From Shewanella sp. KX20019 (GTDB lineage: Bacteria > Pseudomonadota > Gammaproteobacteria > Enterobacterales > Shewanellaceae), in contig NZ_CP068437.1 in the NCBI RefSeq assembly GCF_016757755.1, forward strand, positions 3,286,001-3,350,000: a stretch of 64,000 nt of DNA, written 5' to 3'. This document shows, piece by piece, positions 35,223-44,634 of this stretch. The position numbers and the translations under genes are program-made. The notes beneath the pieces are model-generated. The model made no database searches, had not been told where the DNA came from, and was given only the letters and a program-made list of their open reading frames with translations. Each line of letters opens with the position of its first letter. Within the stretch, counting starts at the first letter, position 1.

Positions 35223-35939
35223 ATGCAAAAAAATAATACTCTAGCCGCGATTATTCTTGGCGGATTTCTTTGCCTCGGGTTAGTACTAATGGCCAATACC
35301 GTTGGCGATAAACTGATAAAAATGAAATCAATGGAACGCACAGTTACCGTTAAAGGGTTAGCCGAAAAAGAGGTACGGGCTAATATCGCTATCTGGCCTA
35401 TTCGCTTCACTGAAGTCGATAACGATCTCGACGACCTTTATAAAAACGTGCAAACCAAAACTGATAAAGTCACTGCATTTCTCAAGCAACAAGGTTTTGA
35501 TGGATCTGAAATCACCCTCTCACTACCCGCTATTGATGACCGATTAGCCCAAGGTTATTCTGATCCTAATGTGAAATATCGCTACGCTGCCAGAGTATCA
35601 CTTTCACTCTACACCGATAAGATTGACCTACTGCTCTCAGCTCGCAGCAATATGCTGTCACTTGCTAAAGAAGGCATCGCTATCTCAGACCAAGATTACA
35701 ACAGCAAGACGCAGTTCTTATTCACTAAACTCAATGACGTTAAGCCAGAGATGATCCAATCGGCAACACAAAATGCACGCCAAGTTGCCGAAAAGTTTGC
35801 TAAGGATTCTGACTCCAAACTAGGGAAAATTAAGAAGGCAGCCCAAGGTCAATTTAGTATTAATGATCGTGATAGTAATACCCCCTATATAAAAAAGGTC
35901 CGTATCGTGTCGACATTAACCTATTATCTTAACGACTAG
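35223..35939 (+). CDS. SIMPL (DUF541) domain protein
   Basis: A 238-residue protein with an N-terminal hydrophobic anchor (TLAAIILGGFLCLGLVLMA) and a SIMPL domain beginning ERTVTVKGLAEKEVRANIA. The domain is found in bacterial periplasmic proteins such as E. coli YggE and in animal IRAK-binding protein. No catalytic residues are known. The uncleaved-looking anchor suggests an inner-membrane, periplasm-facing protein. Single gene with its own terminator. Confidence 0.88.
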   Translation: MQKNNTLAAIILGGFLCLGLVLMANTVGDKLIKMKSMERTVTVKGLAEKEVRANIAIWPIRFTEVDNDLDDLYKNVQTKTDKVTAFLKQQGFDGSEITLSLPAIDDRLAQGYSDPNVKYRYAARVSLSLYTDKIDLLLSARSNMLSLAKEGIAISDQDYNSKTQFLFTKLNDVKPEMIQSATQNARQVAEKFAKDSDSKLGKIKKAAQGQFSINDRDSNTPYIKKVRIVSTLTYYLND

Positions 35940-36001
35940 CACCTATGTATAGTCGCCAATCCACTAATGTTTAATCCCGCTAATAGGCTGTTGTAAGCTG
36001 T

Positions 36002-36032
36002 AAAAGCGTAATCTTTTGATTGCGCTTTTTTA
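36002..36032 (+). terminator. Terminator of the SIMPL gene
   Basis: Twelve-pair stem AAAAGCGTAATC/GATTGCGCTTTT with one G.T pair, loop TTTT, then T-run. Confidence 0.85.
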
Positions 36033-36134
36033 TACACACACTCACTCCATCGTATTTTTCTAATGAATAATGATTGCGCCTTTCACACACATCCATTAGA
36101 ATAATCTCATGGAGTATATTGAGGCAAATTAACT

Positions 36135-37196
36135 ATGACGACCACCGCATTCCCTCGCGTTGCACTTATCTTATTATCGCTAACATCGAGTCTAGCTTTC
36201 CCGACATTCGTCAACGCGGCGACTCAAGAGGTCGATAGCACGGCAACTGTGACTGTCGAGTACCAGTTATACGCTAACTGGGTCGCACTCGATGCAGTTA
36301 TTGAGCCTACAAAATCAGCGACTGTTTCGGCGCAAACATCAGGACGCATTCTCAAACTCAATTATGATGTTAATGATATTGTCGCTGAAAATGCGTCACT
36401 TTTAGACATTACTAGCAAAGAGCAAGGTGCAAAATTAGCCGCAGCAGAAGCCGAGCTTGCAAAAGCAAATGCACAGAATGTCGAAACACAGGCGCAACTG
36501 CGCCGCTACAAAAAGCTGTTTCCTCAAGGGGCTATTTCCGAAGGCGCGATGGATGAAGCGCAAGCCAATGCCAAATCAACTCAACAAGCCGTCAGCGCAG
36601 CAAAAGCAGGCATAGTACAAGCCACTGAATCTCTAAAATATACTGCCGTAAGCGCCCCCTTTTCTGGTGTGGTAACCCAAAGGCATGTTGAACAAGGTGA
36701 GACTGTCAGCCCTGGTCAACCACTCTATTCAGGCTACTCTTTAACGCAGATGCGCGCGGTCACCCAAGTGCCACAACGTTATATCAATGCGCTGAGGTTA
36801 CAGCCGAAATTCAAGCTCACACTCGCTGACGACAAACAAATTATTAGCGATAAGCTCAATATATTTAGCTTTGTCGATCAAGTCAGTCACAGTTATAAAG
36901 TACGGATCGAGCTTCCCACAGCGGCAACCCCTCTTATCCCTGGTAGTCTCATTAAGGCCGAGTTTGTCAGTGGTCAACGCCAAACAATGTTCATTCCTCA
37001 ATCCGCTCTCATTACCATGAATGAGTTAAACGCGGTATATCTGCAGCAGAATAATCAGTGGGTACTTAATCAAGTTCGAATAGGCTTGCAAGATGGTGAT
37101 TCCATTGAAGTGCTATCAGGGTTATCTAATGGCGATATTATCGCAGAAGATGCTTACCAAACCCTATTGCGTTTACAAAAGCAATCTAAGCCTTAA
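36135..37196 (+). CDS. RND efflux periplasmic adaptor
   Basis: A 353-residue protein with a signal peptide (ending near FVNAATQ), a lipoyl-like domain split around a coiled hairpin (EAELAKANAQNVETQAQLRR) and the barrel segment VSAPFSGVVTQRHVEQGETV. No lipobox cysteine is seen, so it is soluble or membrane-associated rather than lipidated, unlike the adaptor at the start of the window. It lies 12 bases upstream of its pump. Confidence 0.92.
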   Translation: MTTTAFPRVALILLSLTSSLAFPTFVNAATQEVDSTATVTVEYQLYANWVALDAVIEPTKSATVSAQTSGRILKLNYDVNDIVAENASLLDITSKEQGAKLAAAEAELAKANAQNVETQAQLRRYKKLFPQGAISEGAMDEAQANAKSTQQAVSAAKAGIVQATESLKYTAVSAPFSGVVTQRHVEQGETVSPGQPLYSGYSLTQMRAVTQVPQRYINALRLQPKFKLTLADDKQIISDKLNIFSFVDQVSHSYKVRIELPTAATPLIPGSLIKAEFVSGQRQTMFIPQSALITMNELNAVYLQQNNQWVLNQVRIGLQDGDSIEVLSGLSNGDIIAEDAYQTLLRLQKQSKP

Positions 37197-37208
37197 GGAG
37201 CTGACAAG

Positions 37209-40200
37209 ATGATCGATAAGCAAAAATTAGGGATCTCTGGCCGTATTGCTGCTGCTTTTCAGCTTAGCGCGATCACTCCTTTATTGGCACTACTTGGCCT
37301 TTTACTTGGCCTATTTTCCGTGCTGGTGACCCCAAAAGAGGAGGAGCCTCAGATCAATGTCACCTTCGCCGATGTTTATATCCCTTTTGCTGGCGCATCG
37401 CCTGCTGAAGTCGAAAGTTTAGTAACATTACCCACTGAGCAGATAATCTCAGAACTGAAAGGCATCGACACTCTTTACTCCTTTTCACAACCCGATGGCG
37501 CACTGTTTATTGTAATTTTTGAAGTGGGTATTGCTCGCAACGACGCCATCGTAAAACTTTATAATCAGATCTATGCCAATTTAGATAAGCTGCCACTCAA
37601 TGCAGGAGTCGGAGAACCACTCATTAAACCACGAGGTATTGATGATGTGCCCATTGTCAGCTTAACCCTGTGGTCAAAAGAGCCCACAGTTTCGGCAGAG
37701 CAACTGACCCATGTCGCCAATAGCTTAGAAACTGAGATTAAACGCATCCCCGGCACTCGCGAGATAAACTCGGTTGGTGCCCACCAACTCACGCTTAATG
37801 TCAGAATAGATCCTGTTAAGATGAACTACTACGGGATCTCATATAATGAGATAAACAGTAGTTTAAGCAGCAATAATCATGTGTCGATGCCGGCCTCATT
37901 AGTGCAACAAAACCAAGAGATTAAAGTCCAAACGGGTCAATTTCTCACTAGTATCGATGATGTAAAACAACTTGTAATAGCAATACGAGAAGATAGCGAC
38001 AAACAAGCGGCGCCAGTATTCCTTGCTGATATTGCACAGATCACTCTTAAAGCTGACCTTCCGCTCCAGAGTGCTTGGCATGGTGATAAAACCAGTATCT
38101 CCCCCGCTGTAACCATTGCCATTGGTAAGCAACCGGGGGTAAATGCGGTCGATATTGCCGATGCGATACTTGAACGCGTCGATAACGTCGACAATATTCT
38201 GTTACCTGACGGCGTCAATATTTCTGTTTCACGTAACTATGGTGAAACCGCGGGAAACAAAGCCAACACCCTTATTTTAAAATTGATTTTTGCCACCTCA
38301 GCAGTGGTTATCTTAGTGTTACTAACCATGGGTTTTAGGGAAGCACTCGTTGTTGGTATCGCTATCGTTATCACGCTTGCCCTGACTCTTTTTGCTTCTT
38401 GGGCTTGGGGTTTTACCCTAAATCGCATCTCTCTATTTGCACTTATCTTCTCCATCGGCATTTTGGTTGATGATGCCATCGTTGTGGTTGAGAATATTCA
38501 TCGGCATATGGCCATGGGAAAACGTAGCTTCACTGAACTGATCCCCGTCGCGGTGGATGAAGTCGGTGGCCCGACGATTCTGGCAACTTTTACGGTTATC
38601 GCCGCCCTACTACCAATGGCTTTTGTGTCAGGATTAATGGGGCCATACATGAGCCCAATCCCGATCAACGCCAGTATGGGGATGTTGATCTCTTTAGCTG
38701 TCGCTTTTATGGTCACGCCCTGGCTTAGCCGTAAATTACTAAAACATGACAACGCTAAAACAGACACTGGAATTGAGGCTAATAAGGCAAGTCAGCCCAA
38801 GACAGACAGTATTATGCTACGCATTTTCACCCGTTTAATCGGGCCTTTTGTATCAGGTTCCGGTGCTAGAAAGGCACGCTTTGGCTTAGCTGCCGGGATT
38901 TTTGTGTTGATCGCAATCGCGGTTGCACTGCCTATCGGTAAACTAGTGGTGCTAAAAATGCTGCCTTTTGACAATAAGTCTGAATTTCAAGTTATTGTTG
39001 ATCTTCCAGAGGGAACTCCCGTTGAACAAACTCAACGTACATTAAAAGCATTAGCTCAGCATCTTAACCAAGTAGACGAGGTCGAGAGTTATCAGCTCTA
39101 TGCTGGCACTAGTGCCCCAATGAACTTTAATGGCTTGGTTCGCCACTACTTTTTGCGCCAAACTCAAGAGTTAGGTGATATACAAGTGAATCTGGTCGAC
39201 AAACAGCATAGAGACCGTGACAGTCACAGTATTGCAATTGCAGTAAGAGCGCCACTGCAGGAGATAGCAAAACAGTATAACGCCAACGTCAAAGTGGTAG
39301 AAGTACCACCGGGACCGCCAGTGTGGTCACCCATTTTGGCCGAGGTCTATGGCCCCAGTGCCGCTATTCGTGAAAAAGCCGCTAACGAACTTCAAGCGCT
39401 TTTTAAGCAAACGACCGACGTTGTCGACATCGATATTTATCTCCCCGCCAACCAAGCTAAATGGCAGGTCAATATCGATCGCAGTAAAGCCAGTTTACTC
39501 GGCATACAATATAGTCAAGTAGTCGATTTAGTGGCCACTAGCATCGGCGGTAAAGATATTAGCTATCTGCATGCACCTAACCAAAAACAGCCCATCCCTA
39601 TCCGCGTTCAACTCAAAGAGGGAGATAAATTCAATTTAGAACAAGTACTAAACCTAACGCTAAAGAATAATAAAGGCCAAGCAATAGCGATGTCTGAGCT
39701 ATTGCAGATAGATAAAGGCACTATTGATGCACCAATCATCCATAAGAATATGATCCCCATGATCATGGTCGTAGCTGATATGGCTGGCCCGCTAGATAGT
39801 CCTTTATACGGTATGTTTGATATGGTTGGGAAAATAGATACTGAGGGTGGTTTAGGTTTCAAGCAGCATTACATTAGCCAGCCTACAGGGCTAGAAAGTA
39901 TCGCTGTTCTATGGGATGGCGAGTGGAAGGTCACCTATGAAACCTTTAGAGATATGGGCATCGCCTACGCCGTGGGCATGATAGCTATCTACCTATTAGT
40001 TGTGGCCCAATTTAAGTCTTATAGCGTTCCGCTCATTATCATGGCACCCATCCCGCTGACTGTGATTGGCGTGATGCCTGGGCACGCATTGTTGGGGGCA
40101 CAATTTACCGCAACATCGATGATAGGCATGATAGCACTGGCAGGGATAATTGTGCGCAACTCCATTTTACTGGTGGATTTTATTCATCAAGAAACGGCAG

Positions 40201-40430
40201 CAGGCGTACCGTTCGAGCAAGCGGTTATTCATTCAGGAGCTGTGCGTGCCAAACCAATAATGCTTACCGCCCTCGCCGCGATGATAGGTGCACTTTTCAT
40301 CTTAGATGACCCTATCTTTAATGGCTTGGCGATCAGCCTTATATTCGGGATTTTGGTATCTACCCTACTCACCTTAGTGGTTATTCCCGTCCTGTACTAC
40401 GCCGTAATGAAAAGCCGTTATCACAATTAA
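37209..40430 (+). CDS. RND efflux inner-membrane permease
   Basis: A 1073-residue pump with the RND plan of two six-helix sets and two large periplasmic loops. The proton-relay aspartates are in GILVDDAIVVVENIHRHM of helix 4. The second half has NSILLVDFIHQ in helix 10. The loop GISYNEINSSL and LLGIQYSQVVDLVATSIGG are porter-domain elements. Substrate cannot be deduced; no outer-membrane channel gene is adjacent, so it may use a shared TolC. A ribosome site AAGGAG lies upstream. Confidence 0.94.
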   Translation: MIDKQKLGISGRIAAAFQLSAITPLLALLGLLLGLFSVLVTPKEEEPQINVTFADVYIPFAGASPAEVESLVTLPTEQIISELKGIDTLYSFSQPDGALFIVIFEVGIARNDAIVKLYNQIYANLDKLPLNAGVGEPLIKPRGIDDVPIVSLTLWSKEPTVSAEQLTHVANSLETEIKRIPGTREINSVGAHQLTLNVRIDPVKMNYYGISYNEINSSLSSNNHVSMPASLVQQNQEIKVQTGQFLTSIDDVKQLVIAIREDSDKQAAPVFLADIAQITLKADLPLQSAWHGDKTSISPAVTIAIGKQPGVNAVDIADAILERVDNVDNILLPDGVNISVSRNYGETAGNKANTLILKLIFATSAVVILVLLTMGFREALVVGIAIVITLALTLFASWAWGFTLNRISLFALIFSIGILVDDAIVVVENIHRHMAMGKRSFTELIPVAVDEVGGPTILATFTVIAALLPMAFVSGLMGPYMSPIPINASMGMLISLAVAFMVTPWLSRKLLKHDNAKTDTGIEANKASQPKTDSIMLRIFTRLIGPFVSGSGARKARFGLAAGIFVLIAIAVALPIGKLVVLKMLPFDNKSEFQVIVDLPEGTPVEQTQRTLKALAQHLNQVDEVESYQLYAGTSAPMNFNGLVRHYFLRQTQELGDIQVNLVDKQHRDRDSHSIAIAVRAPLQEIAKQYNANVKVVEVPPGPPVWSPILAEVYGPSAAIREKAANELQALFKQTTDVVDIDIYLPANQAKWQVNIDRSKASLLGIQYSQVVDLVATSIGGKDISYLHAPNQKQPIPIRVQLKEGDKFNLEQVLNLTLKNNKGQAIAMSELLQIDKGTIDAPIIHKNMIPMIMVVADMAGPLDSPLYGMFDMVGKIDTEGGLGFKQHYISQPTGLESIAVLWDGEWKVTYETFRDMGIAYAVGMIAIYLLVVAQFKSYSVPLIIMAPIPLTVIGVMPGHALLGAQFTATSMIGMIALAGIIVRNSILLVDFIHQETAAGVPFEQAVIHSGAVRAKPIMLTALAAMIGALFILDDPIFNGLAISLIFGILVSTLLTLVVIPVLYYAVMKSRYHN

Positions 40431-40489
40431 TTTTCAAAACCGCGCACGCCGTAATAGCGAACTTGCGCTTTAACTAGAGAGGAATCTAT

Positions 40490-40702
40490 ATGTCTATTGA
40501 ACGCGCCATTATGGCTTTTGCTGGAATGATGATCTTGTTATCGTTAGCGTTAACAATGTGGGTCAATCACAACTTTGTCTGGCTGACTGCATTTATAGGA
40601 GCAAATTTAACCCAAAGTGCCTATACTGGTTTTTGTCCTGCTGCAATGGTGCTACGAAAATTAGGCTTTAAATCAGAAGCGCAATTGGCAAGCAATAAAT
40701 AA
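40490..40702 (+). CDS. DUF2892 small membrane protein
   Basis: A 70-residue protein with two hydrophobic stretches (IMAFAGMMILLSLALTMWV and VWLTAFIGANLTQSAY), then GFCPAAMVLRKLGFK, the DUF2892 pattern also forming the membrane part of E. coli YgaP. GAGAGGA lies before the ATG. The rhodanese gene starts 19 bases later. Confidence 0.85.
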   Translation: MSIERAIMAFAGMMILLSLALTMWVNHNFVWLTAFIGANLTQSAYTGFCPAAMVLRKLGFKSEAQLASNK

Positions 40703-40721
40703 TATCAATTAAGGAATGTTG

Positions 40722-41114
40722 ATGAGTCACTCATTTAAGCTGCAAAATAAACTTTCTAACATATTTAAATTTATGACATTCAGTGCATTGTTGCTTATGA
40801 TTTGCAACCTAGCACTTGCAGCTGACCAAAATGCACAAGAAGCATGGCAGAGAATTGATGCTGGCGCCTTAGTTGTTGATGTTAGAACAGCTGAAGAGTT
40901 CGCGCAGGGACACTTACCTAACGCAATCAATATTCCCTTCGAACAGATAACGACCGTATTTACCCAAAAAAAAATGGATAAAGATCAAGCGGTAGTTCTT
41001 TATTGCCGCAGTGGCCGTCGCAGCGGCATTGCTAATGATGCATTGATTAGTGCAGGATATCGCAATACCTATAATGGTGGCGGTTATCAGATGTTGATTC
41101 AGCAGAAAAAATAA
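40722..41114 (+). CDS. Periplasmic rhodanese-domain protein
   Basis: A 130-residue protein with an N-terminal signal-like segment (FMTFSALLLMICNLALAADQ) and one rhodanese domain. The active-site loop is YCRSGRRS with a catalytic cysteine. It probably handles sulfane sulfur in the periplasm. ATG 40722 is selected because AAGGA lies 6 bases upstream; ATG 40716 is too close. With the DUF2892 gene it forms a split equivalent of YgaP. Confidence 0.88.
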   Translation: MSHSFKLQNKLSNIFKFMTFSALLLMICNLALAADQNAQEAWQRIDAGALVVDVRTAEEFAQGHLPNAINIPFEQITTVFTQKKMDKDQAVVLYCRSGRRSGIANDALISAGYRNTYNGGGYQMLIQQKK

Positions 41115-41129
41115 CCTCAATGAGGAAAT

Positions 41130-41160
41130 AAAGGCTGCATTTATGCAGCCTTTATTTTTT
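41130..41160 (+). terminator. Terminator of the rhodanese gene
   Basis: Eleven-pair stem AAAGGCTGCAT/ATGCAGCCTTT followed by a T-rich run. Confidence 0.88.
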
Positions 41161-41661
41161 GTAAGCATCAGATTTTGACGCTTTATTCAGTACAAGCAAC
41201 GCAGACAGACCATATCACTGACCATTAACTCACTTTTAGCTTATACAACTATAAAAGCACCGCCAACAGTCAAATAAACCAAACCAACTAATTCCAAATA
41301 AATATAAGTTATTACTAAACTTCAAACCCATTTTAAACTATGTAATTTCAAACAGTTATACAAACCAAATTTTCGCCAGTTCATATTGAATACAACATAC
41401 ATTTTATTACTGCCCTTACCATTACCGCATATAAACTCTTAAATATAGACTAAATACTCAAAATAACTTTAGTTTACAGCATTTCTATGCACGTAAAGAG
41501 AACCGTCCACATTATCATTTGCGCCCGCTACACATTAACAATTATTTTACAATTGCAACAACTGCAGATACATTCGTTAGCGTAGTAAGACGGAAACATA
41601 TTTGTCTGCTACAAACATCATAAAAAACAACATAATATCCTGATTAACATGGAAGACAGTT
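41161..41661. other. Long AT-rich leader of the subtilase gene
   Basis: About 500 bases with no plausible coding frame and clearly lower GC than the flanks. No convincing operator, hairpin or small ORF was found. GGAAGA precedes the protease ATG. Confidence 0.5.
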
Positions 41662-44088
41662 ATGACTACAAATAAAGTAACAACAGCACTTAGCCTGTCT
41701 GTACTTGCACTTTCGATCTCTGCAAGTGTAGGAGCAGCACCTTCTTTCAACTCTGGTTTACATAACAACACAGCGCAATTGAGTAGCGAAAACCCGCTAC
41801 CCAAGCGTTATATTGTTAAGTTCAAAACCGCTGATGCATCAGCAGGCTTTTCAATCGCAGCTAATGCTATTGACGATGCTCAATACGAGCCTAGAGCTAA
41901 CGAAGTATTTTCTCACTTTCGTGCACTCAACAGCGTCTCTGCAAAAGAGATGAAACGAATCGGTCGCAGTAATAGTTATACGGTTAAGTTAGCTGGGAAA
42001 GATCTGCAAGCGCTACGATTCCGCGCCGATGTAGACTATGTTGAAGAAGATGTGCCACGTCGACTACTCAGTGAAACTACGCCTTGGGGGCAAACCTATG
42101 TTGGTGCAACCACTCTAAGCGATAGCCAAGCAGGTAATCGTACTATTTGTATTATTGATTCGGGCTATGACCGTGGTCATAACGATCTCAATGCTAATAA
42201 TGTCACTGGTACTAATAACTCTGGCACCGGTAATTGGTTTGAACCTGGAGCGGGAAACGCGCACGGTACTCATGTGGCAGGCACTATCGCAGCGATAGCA
42301 AATAATGAAGGTGTGGTTGGGGTAATGCCAAACCAAAATGCCAACATTCACGTTATTAAAGTATTTAACGCTGCAGGTTGGGGTTACTCTTCATCTTTAG
42401 TCTCAGCAGTTGATACCTGTGTGAGTAATGGCGCTAATGTTGTCACTATGAGTTTAGGGGGGTCAAGCTCAAGTAACACTGAGAAAAATGCCCTGGCTGC
42501 TCATGAAAGTAATGGCGTGTTGCTTATCGCCGCTGCTGGTAACGCTGGTGATAGCACACACAGCTACCCAGCATCTTATGATGCTGTTATGTCAGTCGCT
42601 GCGGTTGATAGCAACAAAGACCATGCTGCATTCTCTCAATTTACCAACCAAGTTGAGATCTCCGGTCCAGGTGAAGCCATTCTTTCTACAGTCACTCGAG
42701 GCGAAGGTCGTCTAGCAGATATCACTATTGCTGGTCAGTCTTACTTTGATAACGGCGTAGTGCCTCATAATCGTTACGTGCAATCAGGTTCGAGTCATGT
42801 ACCTACCCCATTGATTGGTAGCGTTACCGCAACACTTGCTGAATGTACCGTTAACGGCAGCACTTTCAACTGTGGCAACATGGCAAACAAAGTGTGTCTT
42901 GTTGAACGTGTAGGCAATCAAGGGGCAAGCTACCCAGAAATTGATGCAGTTAAGGCTTGTAACTCTGCCGGCGCGAGTGCCGTGATTGTCTATAGTAATA
43001 ACGCATTACCAGGACTTCAAAATCCATTCTTAGTCGATAGCAGCAACGAAGCTACAATCGTATCTGTGTCTGTTGATCGTACTACAGGCCTTGCCCTTCG
43101 TAACCAAATTGGCGCATCTGTTACTGTTGCCAATACTGATAATGAAGATTACGAGTATTACAATGGTACCTCTATGGCGACCCCACATGTATCAGGTGTG
43201 GCAACACTTGTGTGGAGTCATCATACGCAGTGTAGCGCAGCGCAAATTCGCGCAGCGCTAAACGCGACCGCAGAAGATCTAGAAACTACAGGCCGCGACA
43301 ACAATACTGGTTATGGCTTAATTAGTGCGGTTGCGGCGAAAGCCTACTTAGATGAGTCATGCACCGGCCCTACCGATCCTGGAACAGGCGGTGGTGACAA
43401 TGTATTGGTTAATGGCGTATCTAAGTCAAACTTAGCGGGTGCTAAGAGCGATGAGCTACATTACTCTATCGATGTGCCCGCTGCAGCAACAGACTTGAGC
43501 TTTGCTATGAGCGGTGGCAGCGGCGATGCGGACCTTTACGTGCAATTTGGCGCAGCGCCAACATCTGATAGCTATGATTGTCGTCCATGGAAAGGCGGAA
43601 ACGTTGAATCATGCCCTATCACTAGCGCACAATCAGGTACATATTACGTTATGGTTCAAGGCTACAGCGCATTTAGTGGTGTAAACCTTATTGCAAGTTT
43701 CACTGAAGATAACGGTGGTGGAACGGGCGGCGGAACAGGCGGTCCTGCGACATATAGCAATAACAGTAGCTACAGTATCCCAGATAACAGTAGCGCAGGT
43801 GTCACCAGTACAATTGCAGCCGCTCGAACGGGTGATTCAGGTACTGTCACGGTAAAAGTAAATATTAGCCATACCTACATTGGTGATTTACAAGTAGAGC
43901 TGCATAGCCCTACGGGTCAAATCGCGGTATTACATGATAATACCGGCGGCAGTGCAAACGACATTGTTAAGACTTACACCGTCGATATGTCTGGCAGCGA
44001 CTCCGTTGGCAATTGGCAACTGAAAGCCGTTGATAATGCTCGACGCGATACTGGCACGATTAACGCTTGGGAGTTAAGTTTCCAATAA
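41662..44088 (+). CDS. Secreted subtilisin-like serine protease with PA, PPC and P domains
   Basis: An 808-residue extracellular protease. Order: signal peptide (SLSVLALSISASVGA), I9-type propeptide (RYIVKFKT near 45, ending VDYVEED), S8 catalytic domain with D166 (IIDSGYD), H201 (HGTHVAG) and S504 (NGTSMATPHVSG). A PA domain of roughly 130 residues is inserted before the serine. Then come a PPC domain after a glycine-rich linker (PGTGGGDN), a second linker and a C-terminal P/proprotein domain (SHTYIGDLQVELHSPTG). It resembles cold-marine alkaline subtilases. Single gene with terminator. Confidence 0.95.
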   Translation: MTTNKVTTALSLSVLALSISASVGAAPSFNSGLHNNTAQLSSENPLPKRYIVKFKTADASAGFSIAANAIDDAQYEPRANEVFSHFRALNSVSAKEMKRIGRSNSYTVKLAGKDLQALRFRADVDYVEEDVPRRLLSETTPWGQTYVGATTLSDSQAGNRTICIIDSGYDRGHNDLNANNVTGTNNSGTGNWFEPGAGNAHGTHVAGTIAAIANNEGVVGVMPNQNANIHVIKVFNAAGWGYSSSLVSAVDTCVSNGANVVTMSLGGSSSSNTEKNALAAHESNGVLLIAAAGNAGDSTHSYPASYDAVMSVAAVDSNKDHAAFSQFTNQVEISGPGEAILSTVTRGEGRLADITIAGQSYFDNGVVPHNRYVQSGSSHVPTPLIGSVTATLAECTVNGSTFNCGNMANKVCLVERVGNQGASYPEIDAVKACNSAGASAVIVYSNNALPGLQNPFLVDSSNEATIVSVSVDRTTGLALRNQIGASVTVANTDNEDYEYYNGTSMATPHVSGVATLVWSHHTQCSAAQIRAALNATAEDLETTGRDNNTGYGLISAVAAKAYLDESCTGPTDPGTGGGDNVLVNGVSKSNLAGAKSDELHYSIDVPAAATDLSFAMSGGSGDADLYVQFGAAPTSDSYDCRPWKGGNVESCPITSAQSGTYYVMVQGYSAFSGVNLIASFTEDNGGGTGGGTGGPATYSNNSSYSIPDNSSAGVTSTIAAARTGDSGTVTVKVNISHTYIGDLQVELHSPTGQIAVLHDNTGGSANDIVKTYTVDMSGSDSVGNWQLKAVDNARRDTGTINAWELSFQ

Positions 44089-44114
44089 TCATCGACCGAT
44101 TTTAACAACATTTT

Positions 44115-44142
44115 AGAGAGCCTTACCGGCTCTCTTTTTTTT
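44115..44142 (+). terminator. Terminator of the subtilase gene
   Basis: Eight-pair stem AGAGAGCC/GGCTCTCT, five-base loop, eight T. Confidence 0.92.
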
Positions 44143-44217
44143 GCTCTGCATTGAGCTGACATATATAGTGATTTAACTGATATAATTACCTCAATAGTAT
44201 CTGCAATGAACGTAACC

Positions 44218-44574
44218 ATGACACAAGCAAACAACCCATTACACGGTATCAAGCTAGAAGCCCTACTTAACGATCTAGTCGAGCATTATGGCTGGGAAGA
44301 GCTTGGGGAACGCATCAATGTGCGCTGCTTCAAACATGATCCAAGCATCAAGTCGAGTCTAAGATTTCTGCGTAAAACCCTCTGGGCCAGAGAGAAGGTT
44401 GAATATCTTTACCTTAAGATGAACAAATTACCTTTGCCAGCAAGAAAGCCAAGGGATGACGGCTATCAAGCCAGTGATAAAACGCTGCGCGCAGCCAATA
44501 GCAGGGCGACTGATAAGCCGAGCACAGACTCAAATGATGACACTCAAGTAAATGCCAACATCTGGGGGAAATAA
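44218..44574 (+). CDS. VF530-family (DUF2132) DNA-binding protein
   Basis: A 118-residue protein. The first 75 residues (LHGIKLEALLNDLVEHYGWE, then ERINVRCFKHDPSIKSSLRF, LRKTLWAR) match the small VF530 DNA-binding fold; the remaining tail is basic and disordered-looking. ATG 44218 is used to give MTQANNPLHG; ATG 44206 in the same frame is equally possible since neither has a clear ribosome site. Role unknown. It converges with the beta-barrel gene on a shared terminator. Confidence 0.85.
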   Translation: MTQANNPLHGIKLEALLNDLVEHYGWEELGERINVRCFKHDPSIKSSLRFLRKTLWAREKVEYLYLKMNKLPLPARKPRDDGYQASDKTLRAANSRATDKPSTDSNDDTQVNANIWGK

Positions 44575-44577
44575 CTA

Positions 44578-44616
44578 AAGAAGGCTTAACAACCACAGTT
44601 GTTAAGCCTTCTTTTA
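44578..44616. terminator. Bidirectional terminator
   Basis: A 16-pair stem starting AAGAAGGCTTAACAAC with loop CACA, flanked by A/T runs on both sides. It lies between the convergent VF530 gene and the beta-barrel gene. Confidence 0.92.
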
Positions 44617-44634
44617 TTGCCGTTAAATTGACCG

